A DNA stretch of 64,000 nt, from contig CAJTCE010000011.1 of NCBI GenBank assembly GCA_910574745.1, forward strand, positions 1 to 64,000, read 5' to 3'. The DNA is from Lachnospiraceae bacterium. Lineage in GTDB: Bacteria > Bacillota > Clostridia > Lachnospirales > Lachnospiraceae. Every line of letters starts with the position of its first letter. Position 1 is the first letter of the stretch. This document shows positions 43,866 to 53,636 of this stretch, in pieces. A program made the translations under genes and the position numbers. The notes under the pieces are model-generated. The model did no database searches, was not told where the DNA came from, and was given only the letters and a program-made list of their open reading frames with translations.

Positions 43866-46568
43866 TTATTGTGCACCTGTGTCCTGGGGAGGAGTTTCCG
43901 CAGGCGTTTCCGGTACCGGTGGCGGCTCAGGGGTCTGAGGCTGGGGTTGGGGCTGAGGCTGGGGCTGAGGCTGGGGTTGCTGGGCGGCATTTTGCTGTTG
44001 TAATTGTTGTAGAGCCTGTGCGTCTGTGATCATTGCGCCGGGATTGTTGATGTAATAATCCGGTGTATGGGGACAGACGCTGGCAGCAGAGGTGCCGTCA
44101 TCATTCAGAGGAAGAGTCAGGACGCCGGGTGCTTTGTAAGGACAGGTGTCACAGGCGGGAAGTCCCGTAATCACACATACATTGCCCTGATAGTGAACAT
44201 CGCAATATTCCGTAGGAACTGTTCCTTCGGCAAAATATTCCGTAACCACGCTCTGGTGGGCGTCGCACAGGCCGGCAATGGGAAGCTTGCCTGACTGACT
44301 GCAAACAGAAGCGGTTACAATGCCGTTTGGCCGGTTAAAGGATTCCTTGGGCAGTTCTTCGTGAATTCTGCTCATAACAGCCCGCCATAAGGTTTTGGAA
44401 AGATTCCGTTCGCCGTTACTTTTGTCAAGGATGGCATTGTTATCATAGCCGGTCCAGGTAGTTGCCGTATAATAAGGGGTATAACCGGAGAACCATACAT
44501 CCCTGTAGGAGGTAGTAGTACCTGTCTTGCCGGCAATGGCCATCTGCGGGTCGAAGTTGACAGAGCCGCCGGTACCTTTCGTTACAACATCTACCATGGC
44601 GTCCGTTAAAAGGAAAGCGGTGGTTTCTTTAATAACACGTCTTGTTTCAGGCTGAGTGCGGTCCAGTAATACATTGCCGTCGTGATCCAGAATTTTGGAA
44701 TACAGTGCGGGCTCAATATAAGTTCCGTCGTTAGCGATTGTAGCATAGGCGGCATTTAATTCCATGTTGGTAACGCCGTCTGTAATACCGCCCAGAGCAA
44801 GGGATTGCTGGATATCGCTGTAGATTTCGGTTTCTCCTGCAGAATTGGTTACTTCCTTCCTTTCCACAAGGGTGGTAAAACCGAAATTGGTCAGATAATC
44901 AAAGCCTAACTGTGGCGTGATTCTGGTTAAAAACTTAACTGTTACGATATTTAAGGACTGCTCAATACCGTAACGGACAGAGCAGTTTATATTTTTGTAG
45001 CCTGTGTACCAGTTGTTGACCGGGGTGCCGTCAGCATAGTTGTAGGGGCCGTCATATTCCACGGAAGCTAAGGTAAGGCCTGCGCTGTCCAAAGCAGGAG
45101 CGTAGGTCGATACAATTTTGAAGGTAGAGCCGGGCTGCCTGGTGGCGTTAGTGGCACGATTTAAGGTACGGCTGGCTGATTTGGTACCCCTGCCGCCTAC
45201 CATGGCAACTATATAACCGGTATGCTGGTCTTCTACCGTAATGGAGACCTGAGGCTGCGGAGTAAGGGTGACGGTTTCGGCATATACCTCGTCGCCGGAT
45301 GACATAACAACGGATTTGTATTCTTCAATATCCGCATATGCATCGTCCTGGGAATTGTAGAGCAGGTCATATTTGGCATTGCTCTGCAAAAAGTAGTTCT
45401 TTAACATTTCCGTACTGTAATTGACATATTCATCTCCGGAGGTCAAAACGGTCAATTCGTAATGGAGATACCATTTCACATTGGAGGGATAGTTCTCTTC
45501 GTTTTGATAAACCTCGTCGCAGATTGCCTGGATTGACGGATCCTGAGTAGCATATATCTGAAGTCCGCCGCTATATACCAGATTGTATGCCTGGGTTTCG
45601 TTATAGCCGGCGGCAATTAAATCCGCAATGACCTGATCGATCAAGGCATCCACAAAGTAGGAATTGACGGAATCCTTGTCGATGGATTCGTTTACGATTT
45701 TGATGCGGGAATATACGTCGTCAGCCAGGGCGGCCTCATATTCTGCCTGAGTGATATAGCCCTGATCTAACATATTGCTGAGTACCTTATTGCGCCTTTC
45801 CACATTATTTTCCGGATGGGAAATGGGATTGAGCTTGGTGGGATTCTTGGTAATGGCGGCAATGACCGCGCATTCCGACAGATTCAGCTCCGAAACAGGC
45901 TTGTTAAAGTAACGCATGGAAGCGGCCTGAACGCCCAGTGTATTCTGCCCTAAGTTGATGGAATTCATATATAATTCCAGAATATCTTCCTTGGACATTC
46001 TTTTCTCCAGCTCAAGAGCCAGATATTGCTCCTGAAATTTTCTTTTGAATTTGTTAACCAGGTTGGTCTCGGTTACCCAGTCGTCGAATACATTATTCTT
46101 CAAAAGCTGCTGGGTAATGGTAGAAGCGCCCTCGGAAAAGTGAAATTTGTTTTTGACGCCTATTACGGCGGCTCTGGCAATACCCTTGATATCAATTCCG
46201 TTGTGGTTATAAAAACGTTCATCCTCAATGGCTACGAAAGCGTTGGCAAGATCCTGGGGAATGTTATCCATGCCCACATAGCTCCTGTTGGAATTGGTGG
46301 ATACCAGTTTGGTAATTTGTTTGCCGTCTGCATCGTACACAATGGTGGCGTAACCGGTAGGCGTGACATTTAAAGTGGAAATATCCGGCGCAGATGCCAG
46401 AATACCCTTGAACATACCGATACCCATGCAGCCGCCGATAATTGCAATACCGAGACAACATATTAAAAATGCTTTTAAGAAAGTCAGCAGAACCATTTTA
46501 CCGAATTTAGTGGATTTGGAATTCAGCTGCTGCTGTTTCTTACGAATGCCTTTTTTGCTGTAATTCAT
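43866..46568 (-). CDS. Class A penicillin-binding protein (PBP1A type)
   Basis: 900 residues. A basic cytoplasmic start and one membrane anchor (about 25-50) precede the glycosyltransferase domain with EDERFYNHNGIDIKGIARA (catalytic Glu) and GASTITQQL. The transpeptidase domain has SxxK as GSTFK, SxN as SLN in EQSLNIVTVK, and KTG as AGKTGTT. It polymerises and cross-links peptidoglycan outside the membrane. The last 60 residues form a low-complexity tail of repeated Gln-Pro pairs ending in Pro/Glu/Thr. AGGAGG lies 8 bases before the ATG on the minus strand. Confidence 0.95.
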   Translation of the reverse strand: MNYSKKGIRKKQQQLNSKSTKFGKMVLLTFLKAFLICCLGIAIIGGCMGIGMFKGILASAPDISTLNVTPTGYATIVYDADGKQITKLVSTNSNRSYVGMDNIPQDLANAFVAIEDERFYNHNGIDIKGIARAAVIGVKNKFHFSEGASTITQQLLKNNVFDDWVTETNLVNKFKRKFQEQYLALELEKRMSKEDILELYMNSINLGQNTLGVQAASMRYFNKPVSELNLSECAVIAAITKNPTKLNPISHPENNVERRNKVLSNMLDQGYITQAEYEAALADDVYSRIKIVNESIDKDSVNSYFVDALIDQVIADLIAAGYNETQAYNLVYSGGLQIYATQDPSIQAICDEVYQNEENYPSNVKWYLHYELTVLTSGDEYVNYSTEMLKNYFLQSNAKYDLLYNSQDDAYADIEEYKSVVMSSGDEVYAETVTLTPQPQVSITVEDQHTGYIVAMVGGRGTKSASRTLNRATNATRQPGSTFKIVSTYAPALDSAGLTLASVEYDGPYNYADGTPVNNWYTGYKNINCSVRYGIEQSLNIVTVKFLTRITPQLGFDYLTNFGFTTLVERKEVTNSAGETEIYSDIQQSLALGGITDGVTNMELNAAYATIANDGTYIEPALYSKILDHDGNVLLDRTQPETRRVIKETTAFLLTDAMVDVVTKGTGGSVNFDPQMAIAGKTGTTTSYRDVWFSGYTPYYTATTWTGYDNNAILDKSNGERNLSKTLWRAVMSRIHEELPKESFNRPNGIVTASVCSQSGKLPIAGLCDAHQSVVTEYFAEGTVPTEYCDVHYQGNVCVITGLPACDTCPYKAPGVLTLPLNDDGTSAASVCPHTPDYYINNPGAMITDAQALQQLQQQNAAQQPQPQPQPQPQPQPQTPEPPPVPETPAETPPQDTGAQ

Positions 46569-46730
46569 AGATAAAAGCCTCCTAATCTATGTAATTATAC
46601 CAAAATATGGGATTAAAATAAAGTAGTTTGTTCTATATATAGGATTGTTCACAATTGTATACACTTTTATTCCAACTTATGTTAAGATACAATAGGAATG
46701 AAAACTGGAAAAGAAAAGAGGTGATGATAT

Positions 46731-47402
46731 ATGTCAGACATAGACAAGTCTGTGTACCGTGGCGGTACGGGAGAAGTGATTGAAAAAAAATCACGGTTTA
46801 TTGCCACGGTTGCAGCGGTATCAACAAAGGAGGAGGCGGAGGAGTTTATTGCTTCCTGCAAAAAGAAATATTGGGACGCCAGACATAATTGTTCTGCATA
46901 TATTATTGCCGGAGCAGTGGATATTCTGCATTCATCTGATGACGGCGAGCCTTCGGGAACGGCGGGAAAGCCTATGCTGGAAGTGCTTACAAAGGAAGGC
47001 ATCAGAAATGTATGCGTTGTGGTAACAAGATATTTTGGCGGAACCTTATTGGGAACAGGCGGTCTGGTAAGAGCCTATCAGGCTGCGGTAAAGGAAGGAA
47101 TTAAAAATTGCATTCTTTTAGAAAAGCAGGCAGGTATAAAGGCGGAAATTATCACAGATTATAATGATGCGGGTAAGCTGCAGCATTTTTTCGCATCCAA
47201 CCGGGTTGTTGTGCTCCATAGTGAATATGGACAGAATGTAGTTATGGAAATCTTGATTCCACTGGAAAAGAAGAACAGTGTGGAAGAAAAAATAGTTGAC
47301 ATAACATGTGGAAAAACAGGCTTGGAGTCTGTGGAAGAGGTGTTCTATGCCCCTGTTGAAGGAGAGGTCAAAATATGGAGAACAGAATTGAAGAAGGATT
47401 AG
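46731..47402 (+). CDS. YigZ/IMPACT family protein
   Basis: 223 residues. The UPF0029 domain opens with VIEKKSRFIATVAAVSTKEEA. It contains ARHNCSAYI, SDDGEPSGTAGKPML and VVVTRYFGGTLLGTGGLVRAY, the family signature. A C-terminal EF-G-like ferredoxin-fold domain follows. It is linked to translation or stress in other bacteria, but the exact role is open. GAGGTGATGATAT precedes ATG 46731. Its end overlaps mgtE by 28 bases. Confidence 0.9.
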   Translation: MSDIDKSVYRGGTGEVIEKKSRFIATVAAVSTKEEAEEFIASCKKKYWDARHNCSAYIIAGAVDILHSSDDGEPSGTAGKPMLEVLTKEGIRNVCVVVTRYFGGTLLGTGGLVRAYQAAVKEGIKNCILLEKQAGIKAEIITDYNDAGKLQHFFASNRVVVLHSEYGQNVVMEILIPLEKKNSVEEKIVDITCGKTGLESVEEVFYAPVEGEVKIWRTELKKD

Positions 47403-48730
47403 AGGTATTAAAAGAATACCTGGATAAAAAGCAGTATGTAAAAATGCGGGAGTGGATGTCGGAGCTGAATGATGCTGATATCGCCATTATGATAGAAGAA
47501 CTGGAAGAGGAGGAAATGCTAAAGGTATTCCGGATTCTGCCAAAGGACATGGCGGCGGATATTTTTTCCTATCTTCCGATCGAAGTGGAACAGTATATTA
47601 TCACATCCCTTTCCGAAAGGGAAGCGGCAAAGATCATCGATAACCTGATGGCGGACGATGCGGCGGATTTTCTGGAGGAAATGCCTGCCAATGTTGTAAA
47701 AAAGCTGCTTATCAATGCAAGCCCGGAGACCCGGAGGGATATCAATCATTTGCTGCGTTACCCGGAGGATTCTGCGGGAAGCATTATGACGGTAGAATTT
47801 GTGGACTTAAAGGAAGGGCAGACCGTTACCCAGGCAATTGAACGCATCCGGAAGCTGGGTGTGGATTCGGAGACCATCAACATTTGTTATGTGCTGGATA
47901 ATCAACGGAAGCTAAAGGGAACCATCGCTCTTCGTTATCTTTTGCTTACCAATCCGGATAACAAAATCGGGGATATCATGCATGAAAATGTCATCAGCAT
48001 CCATACCCTGATGGACCAGGAAGAGGTTGCCAGACAGTTTCAGAAGTACGATTTTACCGCCATGCCTGTAGTGGATAATGAAGACAGGCTGGTAGGAATT
48101 ATTACAGTCGATGACGTTGTGGATATTCTCCAGGAAGAGGCAACGGAGGATATTGAAAAGATGGCGGCTATCGTGCCCAGCGATAAGCCTTATATGAAAA
48201 CAAGTGTTATTGAAATTTGGAAAAAAAGGATTCCATGGCTTTTGTTTTTAATGATTTCGGCAACCTTTACGGGGAAGATCATTGCTTCTTTTGAAGATGC
48301 TTTAAGCGTTTATGTGGTGCTGACCACCTTTATCCCCATGCTGATGGATACGGGGGGAAATGCGGGCGGTCAGGCAAGCGTAACCGTTATCCGCGGACTT
48401 TCTTTAAGGGAGATCGAGTTTTCGGATTACCTGAAGGTGCTCTGGAAAGAGATGAGAGTGGCTGTTCTGTGCGGCATTACATTGGCGGCGGCTAATTTTC
48501 TCAAGCTGATGCTTATTGACAGAGTAAGCCTGATGGTATCGGCAGTGGTATGCCTGACGCTGTTCATAGCGGTATTTTTGGCTAAGGTCGTGGGCAGTAT
48601 GCTTCCTATGGCGGCTAAAAAGCTGGGCTTTGATCCGGCAGTTATGGCCAGCCCCTTTATTACCACCATCGTGGATGCGCTTTCTTTGCTGGTTTATTTC
48701 CGGATTGCGACTCTGTTACTTGGAATATAG
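47375..48730 (+). CDS. mgtE: Magnesium transporter MgtE
   Basis: 451 residues. An N-terminal MgtE_N superhelical domain (about 1-125) is followed by two CBS domains (about 130-255; e.g. FTAMPVVDNEDRLVGIITVDD) and five membrane helices (about 275-451) with the pore segment FIPMLMDTGGNAGGQA. Magnesium bound between the cytosolic domains closes the channel. It starts inside the end of the YigZ gene with AAGGAGAGG upstream, so the two are coupled. No M-box or other leader is visible. Confidence 0.95.
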   Translation: MENRIEEGLEVLKEYLDKKQYVKMREWMSELNDADIAIMIEELEEEEMLKVFRILPKDMAADIFSYLPIEVEQYIITSLSEREAAKIIDNLMADDAADFLEEMPANVVKKLLINASPETRRDINHLLRYPEDSAGSIMTVEFVDLKEGQTVTQAIERIRKLGVDSETINICYVLDNQRKLKGTIALRYLLLTNPDNKIGDIMHENVISIHTLMDQEEVARQFQKYDFTAMPVVDNEDRLVGIITVDDVVDILQEEATEDIEKMAAIVPSDKPYMKTSVIEIWKKRIPWLLFLMISATFTGKIIASFEDALSVYVVLTTFIPMLMDTGGNAGGQASVTVIRGLSLREIEFSDYLKVLWKEMRVAVLCGITLAAANFLKLMLIDRVSLMVSAVVCLTLFIAVFLAKVVGSMLPMAAKKLGFDPAVMASPFITTIVDALSLLVYFRIATLLLGI

Positions 48731-48777
48731 GTTGACATAAAGTGGATAAAGTGATCAGAAATGTTGGTTGACATAAA
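48730..48777 (+). repeat. Two 12-bp direct repeats between mgtE and the GH26 gene
   Basis: GGTTGACATAAA occurs at 48730-48741 and again at 48766-48777, start to start 36 bases. Each contains a -35-like TTGACA but neither has a good -10 at 17 bases. They may be operator copies for the GH26 gene. Confidence 0.5.
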
Positions 48778-48879
48778 ACAAAAACGGCAGAGTGAAAATT
48801 TTAAATGCAATATATAAAACAGTTTCACTATGTATGAAAAAAGGATAAATAATATCAGAAACGAGGTTAAAGAGATCAA

Positions 48880-49821
48880 ATGAAACCGGTAAATCCAAAT
48901 GCCACAAAAGAGGCCAAAAACTTATTAAATTATCTTTATGAGGTTGCAGGAAAAGGAATTATTACAGGGCAGCATACCCAGACCAATCCTATGGAAGAGA
49001 TTTCTTACATCAGGGAAAAAACCGGCTATGTGCCTAAGCTTCAGGGCTTTGAACTGCTGGCGTATTCTCCCAATATCAATTACGAAGACGCTTCAAAGGA
49101 GTGCCTCACAGAAGTAGAGGAAAATAAAGAAACAGTGGAGACAGCCATAAAATGGGCAAAGGAAACAAAGGGAATCGTAACCATATGCTTTCACTGGTTT
49201 TCGCCTATAGGGGGAAGAGATAAATCCTTCTATGCAAGGAACACGGATTTTGACGCAACAAAGGTGCTTATAGAAGGAACGCCTGAAAGAGAAGCCTTTT
49301 ATGCCGATATGGATGTGATTGCCGGGGAACTGAAAAAATTTCAGAACGAAAGCGTTCCGGTTTTGTTCAGACCTTTTCATGAGGCGGAAGGCGACTGGTT
49401 CTGGTGGGGGGCAAAAGGAGATGCCACGGGAAGAGAATTGTATAAATTGATGTTTGAATATTATGTAAACCAAAAACATTTGGATAATCTGCTCTGGGTA
49501 TGGAATTCCCCTGAGGCAGAAGGGTATCCCGGAGATGAATATGTGGATGTGATTTCCAGAGATATTTATTTGACGGAAAAGAAGGCTACGGACTATAAGG
49601 AGGAGTATGAGGAAATAATTGCCAACACCACAAATCAAAAAGTGGCGGCGCTGGCTGAAGTGGGTTATATTCCCGACGTTGACATGTTAAAGAAGAGCAG
49701 GATTCCCTGGGCGTATTATATGTCATGGTCCAAAGAATTCTGTATCGGCGAACAGTATAATACCGTGGCGGAAACAAAAAAGATGTATGAAAGCGATTAC
49801 GCCATTAAACTGGAGCAATAA
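48880..49821 (+). CDS. GH26 family glycoside hydrolase, intracellular
   Basis: 313 residues, a single GH26 barrel. The acid/base Glu is in LFRPFHEAEGDWFWWG and the nucleophile Glu in ALAEVGYIPD. Other family residues are GIITGQHTQ near the start, FHWFSPIGG, and WVWNSP. Most GH26 enzymes cut beta-mannans. There is no signal peptide, so it should act in the cytosol on imported manno-oligosaccharides. No transporter or mannobiose phosphorylase gene adjoins it. The ribosome binding site is weak (GAGGTTAAAGAG). Confidence 0.88.
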   Translation: MKPVNPNATKEAKNLLNYLYEVAGKGIITGQHTQTNPMEEISYIREKTGYVPKLQGFELLAYSPNINYEDASKECLTEVEENKETVETAIKWAKETKGIVTICFHWFSPIGGRDKSFYARNTDFDATKVLIEGTPEREAFYADMDVIAGELKKFQNESVPVLFRPFHEAEGDWFWWGAKGDATGRELYKLMFEYYVNQKHLDNLLWVWNSPEAEGYPGDEYVDVISRDIYLTEKKATDYKEEYEEIIANTTNQKVAALAEVGYIPDVDMLKKSRIPWAYYMSWSKEFCIGEQYNTVAETKKMYESDYAIKLEQ

Positions 49822-49935
49822 TTCTGGTAGAAGCTTTGGGAAGAAGCGGCCCGGGGAGGAACCTTAGGTAATCAAAAAAGAAAATCTGTTCATAAACAGA
49901 GGGGCAAAAGGAGTTTAAGATTATTAGGCTAAGAA

Positions 49936-49977
49936 AAGCGGATGATAGTCCTTTATGATATGGGACCTCATCCGCTT
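49936..49977. terminator. Bidirectional terminator between GH26 and typA
   Basis: The perfect 10-bp stem AAGCGGATGA (49936-49945) with TCATCCGCTT (49968-49977) has an inner GTCC/GGAC helix and a T-rich flank. It serves convergent genes. Confidence 0.75.
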
Positions 49978-49985
49978 CTTATTGG

Positions 49986-51818
49986 CTATCCTTTTTTAAA
50001 TGACGCTCGTTTTCTTAATGTGGGGTCCAAAATTTTCTTTCTGATACGCAGACTTTCCGGCGTTACCTCTAACAGCTCGTCGGTGTCGATAAACTCCAGA
50101 GCCTGTTCCAGACTTAAAACCTTGGGAGGCGTCAGCTTTAAAGCGTCGTCAGCGCTGGAAGAGCGGGTATTGGTCAGATGCTTTGTTTTACACACGTTGA
50201 TTTCAATATCCTCCGCCTTACCGGTCTCCCCGATTACCATGCCCGCATAAACCTTTTCTCCGGGGGTAATGAATAAGGTTCCCCGTTCCTGGGCGCTAAA
50301 TAACCCATAAGTAACGGCTTCTCCGGATTCAAAAGCGATTAAAGAACCGTTGCTCCGGTAGTTTAAATCCCCCTTGTAAGGGCCGTAGCCGTTAAAAATC
50401 GTATTTAATATCCCGTTTCCTTTGGTATCTGTCATAAATTCCCCGCGATAGCCGATCAGGCCCCGGGAGGGAATGGAAAATTCCAGTCTTGTATAGCCGC
50501 CGGAGCCGGTGCCCATACTCTGCAGTTCCCCTTTTCTGGCGGAAAGCTTTTGGATGACCGCGCCGGAAAATTCATCGGGGACATCAATATAAGCTAATTC
50601 CATAGGCTCGGTTTTTTTGCCGTTTTCATCGGTCTTATACAAAACCTCAGCCTTGGAAACCGCAAATTCAAAGCCTTCCCGGCGCATATTTTCAATAAGG
50701 ACGGAAAGGTGTAATTCGCCCCTTCCCGAAACCTTGTAGGAATCGGTATTTTCCGTTTCTTCCACCCGAAGGGAGACGTCCGTGTTTAATTCCTTAAAAA
50801 GCCTGTCCCTCAAATGACGGGAGGTAACATATTTTCCTTCCGTGCCCGCAAGGGGAGAGTCGTTGACTATAAAGTGCATGGCTATGGTGGGCTCCGATAT
50901 TTTCTGGAAGGGAATGGGCCTTACGTCTTCGGGAGAACAGAGGGTATCTCCGATATGGATATCGGAAATGCCGGAAATTGCCACGATGGAACCGATGCCG
51001 GCTTCTTTTACCTCAACCCGGTTTAAGCCGTCGAATTCATATAGCTTTGAAACCTTGACCTTCCGCATTTTATCGGGCTCATGATGGTTGACCATGACCA
51101 CATCCTGATTTACCTTAATGGTTCCGTTGTCCACCTTTCCCACGCCGATGCGGCCCACATATTCATTGTAATCAATGGTGCTGACCAGTACCTGGGTGCC
51201 TGCCTCGGGATCTCCTTCGGGAGCGGGAATATAATCCAATATGGTATCAAACAGGGGAACCATATCCGCACCGGGAGTATTTATGTCCATGCTGGCAGTG
51301 CCGGTTCTGGCGGAAGCGAATACAAAGGGGCAGTCTAACTGGCTTTCATCGGCTTCAAGATCTATAAACAATTCCAGCACTTCGTCCACAACCTCGGCGC
51401 ATCTTGCTTCGGGACGGTCGATTTTGTTGACGCAGACAATAACCGGAAGATTTAGCTCTAAAGCCTTCCGCAGTACAAATTTGGTCTGGGGCATGGCTCC
51501 TTCAAAAGCGTCCACCACCAGAATCACGCCGTTTACCATCTTTAAAACGCGTTCTACCTCGCCGCCGAAATCCGCATGGCCGGGAGTGTCGATAATATTG
51601 ATCTTGGTATCCTTGTAGGTAATGGCGGTATTTTTGGAAAGGATGGTAATGCCGCGCTCCCTTTCAATATCGTTGGAATCCATAACGCGCTCGGCGACCT
51701 CCTGGTTTTCCCGAAAAACGCCGCTCTGCTTTAACAATTCGTCCACCAGAGTGGTCTTGCCGTGGTCTACATGGGCGATAATCGCCACGTTTCTCACATC
51801 TTCTCTTTTTGTTTTCAT
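49986..51818 (-). CDS. typA: Ribosome-associated GTPase TypA/BipA
   Basis: 610 residues, full length. The G domain has G1 [10 protein letters not shown]2 RGITI, G3 DTPGHAD and G4 [11 protein letters not shown]-like domains II, III and V follow, and then the BipA-specific C-terminal domain. It assists 50S subunit assembly and growth under stress. GGAGGAG lies about 7 bases before the ATG on the minus strand. Confidence 0.97.
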   Translation of the reverse strand: MKTKREDVRNVAIIAHVDHGKTTLVDELLKQSGVFRENQEVAERVMDSNDIERERGITILSKNTAITYKDTKINIIDTPGHADFGGEVERVLKMVNGVILVVDAFEGAMPQTKFVLRKALELNLPVIVCVNKIDRPEARCAEVVDEVLELFIDLEADESQLDCPFVFASARTGTASMDINTPGADMVPLFDTILDYIPAPEGDPEAGTQVLVSTIDYNEYVGRIGVGKVDNGTIKVNQDVVMVNHHEPDKMRKVKVSKLYEFDGLNRVEVKEAGIGSIVAISGISDIHIGDTLCSPEDVRPIPFQKISEPTIAMHFIVNDSPLAGTEGKYVTSRHLRDRLFKELNTDVSLRVEETENTDSYKVSGRGELHLSVLIENMRREGFEFAVSKAEVLYKTDENGKKTEPMELAYIDVPDEFSGAVIQKLSARKGELQSMGTGSGGYTRLEFSIPSRGLIGYRGEFMTDTKGNGILNTIFNGYGPYKGDLNYRSNGSLIAFESGEAVTYGLFSAQERGTLFITPGEKVYAGMVIGETGKAEDIEINVCKTKHLTNTRSSSADDALKLTPPKVLSLEQALEFIDTDELLEVTPESLRIRKKILDPTLRKRASFKKG

Positions 51819-52118
51819 AATAACTCTCCTCCATGGGTCAAGGGGATAAACCTTAAAGGACTAACGGCCTGTGACAGGCATATCTCGCTGACCCTCAAAT
51901 ATATACTTTCTCCAAAAAGGATGAAAATAACACAACAAACGCTAATAGTCTAACACAAATTCGGCAAAAATCAAGCAAATATCAGCCTGTTATACCGAAA
52001 TAAAAATAAATTCCCGTGAATTGTCGATGAGTTTTTTACATATTTTGGGAAAAATGCAATATGATAGTATTACATGACAGGAAAAAATTCTTTGTGCTAA
52101 GAAGGGAGAACAAAAATT
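51819..52118. other. Divergent intergenic region between typA and the SSB-like gene
   Basis: 300 bases that must hold both outward promoters. Towards the right, TTTACA (52035-52040) and TATGAT (52060-52065) are present but 19 bases apart. Towards typA no clear pair stands out. A 13-base palindrome GCCTGTGACAGGC (51867-51879) could be an operator. No gene or structured RNA was found. Confidence 0.4.
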
Positions 52119-52754
52119 ATGGATAAGATGAATGAAAACAACAAAGTAACAGTCATGGGAGAAATCGTTTCGGAATTTTCTTTCAGCCACGAAATTTATG
52201 GGGAAGGTTTTTATATGGTGGACATTCTTGTGCCCAGATTATCGGAAAGCGCCGATCTGATTCCTCTTATGGTATCGGAAAGGCTTTTGGATGTGAAAGC
52301 GGACTACCGCGGCATGAACGCAAAAGTATCGGGACAGTTCCGTTCCTATAACCGCCATGAGGAAAGAAAAAACAAGCTGGTACTGTCTGTGTTTGTCAGG
52401 GACTGGGAGTTTATCGACGAAGTGGAGCGCAGCGAAATGACCAACCATATTGAACTGGACGGCTATATCTGCAAGGAGCCGGTTTACCGCAAAACGCCTT
52501 TGGGAAGGGAAATTGCGGATATTCTTCTGGCAGTAAACCGCCCTTACGGAAAGAGCGACTACATACCGTGCATCAGCTGGGGAAGAAACGCCAGATACGC
52601 CAATGAATTCGAGGTGGGAAGCCGCTGCAGGGTCATCGGAAGAATCCAGAGCAGGGAATACATGAAAAAGCTGTCTGAGGAGCAGGTGGAAAAAAGAGTT
52701 GCCTATGAGGTTTCCGTCAGCAAACTGGAGGTACCCGTGGAGGAAGTTGTCTAA
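52119..52754 (+). CDS. SSB-like protein with two OB folds
   Basis: 211 residues in two OB-fold-like halves (about 1-105 and 106-205). In the second, HIELDGYICKEPVYRKTPLG and the ending VIGRIQSREYMKK resemble single-stranded DNA-binding proteins. It lacks the acidic DDDIPF tail of housekeeping SSB, so it is probably an accessory SSB-like protein. AAGGGAG lies 10 bases before the ATG. The gene ends just before the promoter of the next one. Confidence 0.8.
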   Translation: MDKMNENNKVTVMGEIVSEFSFSHEIYGEGFYMVDILVPRLSESADLIPLMVSERLLDVKADYRGMNAKVSGQFRSYNRHEERKNKLVLSVFVRDWEFIDEVERSEMTNHIELDGYICKEPVYRKTPLGREIADILLAVNRPYGKSDYIPCISWGRNARYANEFEVGSRCRVIGRIQSREYMKKLSEEQVEKRVAYEVSVSKLEVPVEEVV

Positions 52755-52757
52755 ATA

Positions 52758-52786
52758 TTGCCAGAAGTGGAAAAATATGCTATGAT
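52758..52786 (+). promoter_or_regulatory. Promoter of the CobO-like gene
   Basis: TTGCCA (52758-52763), a 17-base spacer and TATGAT (52781-52786) with an extended TGC in front. Confidence 0.75.
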
Positions 52787-52830
52787 ACATCAATCTGAAC
52801 AAAATTTAATTATATTTTAGCAGGTGAATG

Positions 52831-53322
52831 ATGGAAAAAGGAAAAATTCATATTTATACCGGAGATGGTCATGGCAAAACTCCGGCCGCGTTAGGAGAAG
52901 CCCTTTATGCGGCGGCGGAAGGAAAACAGGTAATTGTAATCCAGTTTATGAAAGGCAGAGGACTTTCGGAAAATGAATTTACAAGAAGGCTGGAACCGGA
53001 AATAAAGTTTTTCTGTTTTGAAAAAACAGATACGGAATATGCTGATTTAACCAGCAGGCAGCAGGAAGAAGAGACAATGAACATCCGCAACGGCATTAAT
53101 TTTGCCAAAAAGGTCCTGTCAACGGGCGGTTGTGAGCTGCTGATCCTGGATGAAGTGCTGGGGCTTTTAGATGTGGGGATCATTACCCTGGAGGATTTGA
53201 AAAATCTGTTAGAGGCAAAGGACGAGGAAACGACGATTATTATGACGGGCATTCAATTGAAGGACGAGGTTATATCCTTGGCGGATGAGATTTCAAAAAT
53301 TGAGTCAATGCCTATTGCATAA
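52831..53322 (+). CDS. CobO/BtuR-like ATP:corrinoid adenosyltransferase family protein
   Basis: 163 residues. The P-loop near the start reads TGDGHGKTPAALGEALYAA, the family form, and is followed by VIVIQFMKGRG. The ILDEVLGLLD stretch is the usual acidic motif, and IIMTG closes the core. Members adenosylate cobalt in corrinoids. There are no other cobalamin genes nearby, so the role may be salvage or something else. ATG ATG opens the frame. I use the second (52831), 6 bases from AGG, but 52828 is possible. Confidence 0.8.
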   Translation: MEKGKIHIYTGDGHGKTPAALGEALYAAAEGKQVIVIQFMKGRGLSENEFTRRLEPEIKFFCFEKTDTEYADLTSRQQEEETMNIRNGINFAKKVLSTGGCELLILDEVLGLLDVGIITLEDLKNLLEAKDEETTIIMTGIQLKDEVISLADEISKIESMPIA

Positions 53323-53343
53323 TCGAAGGAAGCGTGTTATTCT
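53315..53343 (+). promoter_or_regulatory. Promoter of the lysine riboswitch-dapAB transcript
   Basis: TTGCAT (53315-53320), a 17-base spacer and TATTCT (53338-53343), overlapping the end of the CobO-like gene. A GATGCG/CGCATC hairpin with weak T-rich tail (53353-53378) follows directly. Confidence 0.65.
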
Positions 53344-53388
53344 TTGTCTAGAAGATGCGAAAAAGCGCATCAGATTTTATATATTGTA

Positions 53389-53592
53389 AGATAGAGGTCG
53401 CGTATTTTATCAGTAGCCGTCCGGATGTCAAGGAGCAGAGGAAGGGCGGTAAAAGGAAAAGACGCCGAAAGAAAATACTACCTGAAGGTGTTTTCTTGGG
53501 CATGCAGTTAAGAGCTGTATGACTGTCATCAATTAAGATGGGGAGCTATCGGAAAAGGATTACTAAGCCGTTCTCTTCTGGACGGCTTTTAT
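53389..53592 (+). promoter_or_regulatory. Lysine riboswitch (L box)
   Basis: The aptamer core shows the known L-box blocks in order. AGAGGTCGC comes first, then AGTAGCCG, GAAGGGCGGTAAAAGGAAAA, GACGCCGAAAG, CTGAAGGTG, TTGGGCATGCAGT, GACTGTCATC and GATGGGGAGCTATC. The P1 strands GATAG (53390 onward) and CTATC (53546-53550) close it. A terminator follows. Lysine binding should end transcription before dapA, giving feedback on lysine and diaminopimelate synthesis. Confidence 0.95.
53565..53592 (+). terminator. Conditional terminator of the lysine riboswitch
   Basis: AAGCCGTTC (53565-53573) pairs with GGACGGCTT (53580-53588, one G-U), followed by TTATTG. Confidence 0.85.
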
Positions 53593-53636
53593 TGTGTTAC
53601 CGCAATGCAGACCCATAGGAATAGGAGGAAAAAGAT

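Noticed and set aside
43935-43985. Tandem GGCTGAGGCTGG-like DNA considered as a repeat element
   Set aside because: It is the coding sequence of the Gln-Pro tail of the PBP and is not an independent element.
44067-44294. Open frames on the plus strand within the PBP gene (also 46026-46373)
   Set aside because: They are antisense shadows of a gene with all catalytic motifs and have no ribosome binding sites.
48731-48750. TTGACA copies after mgtE considered as promoters
   Set aside because: No -10 hexamer lies 16-18 bases after either copy, so they are recorded only as direct repeats.
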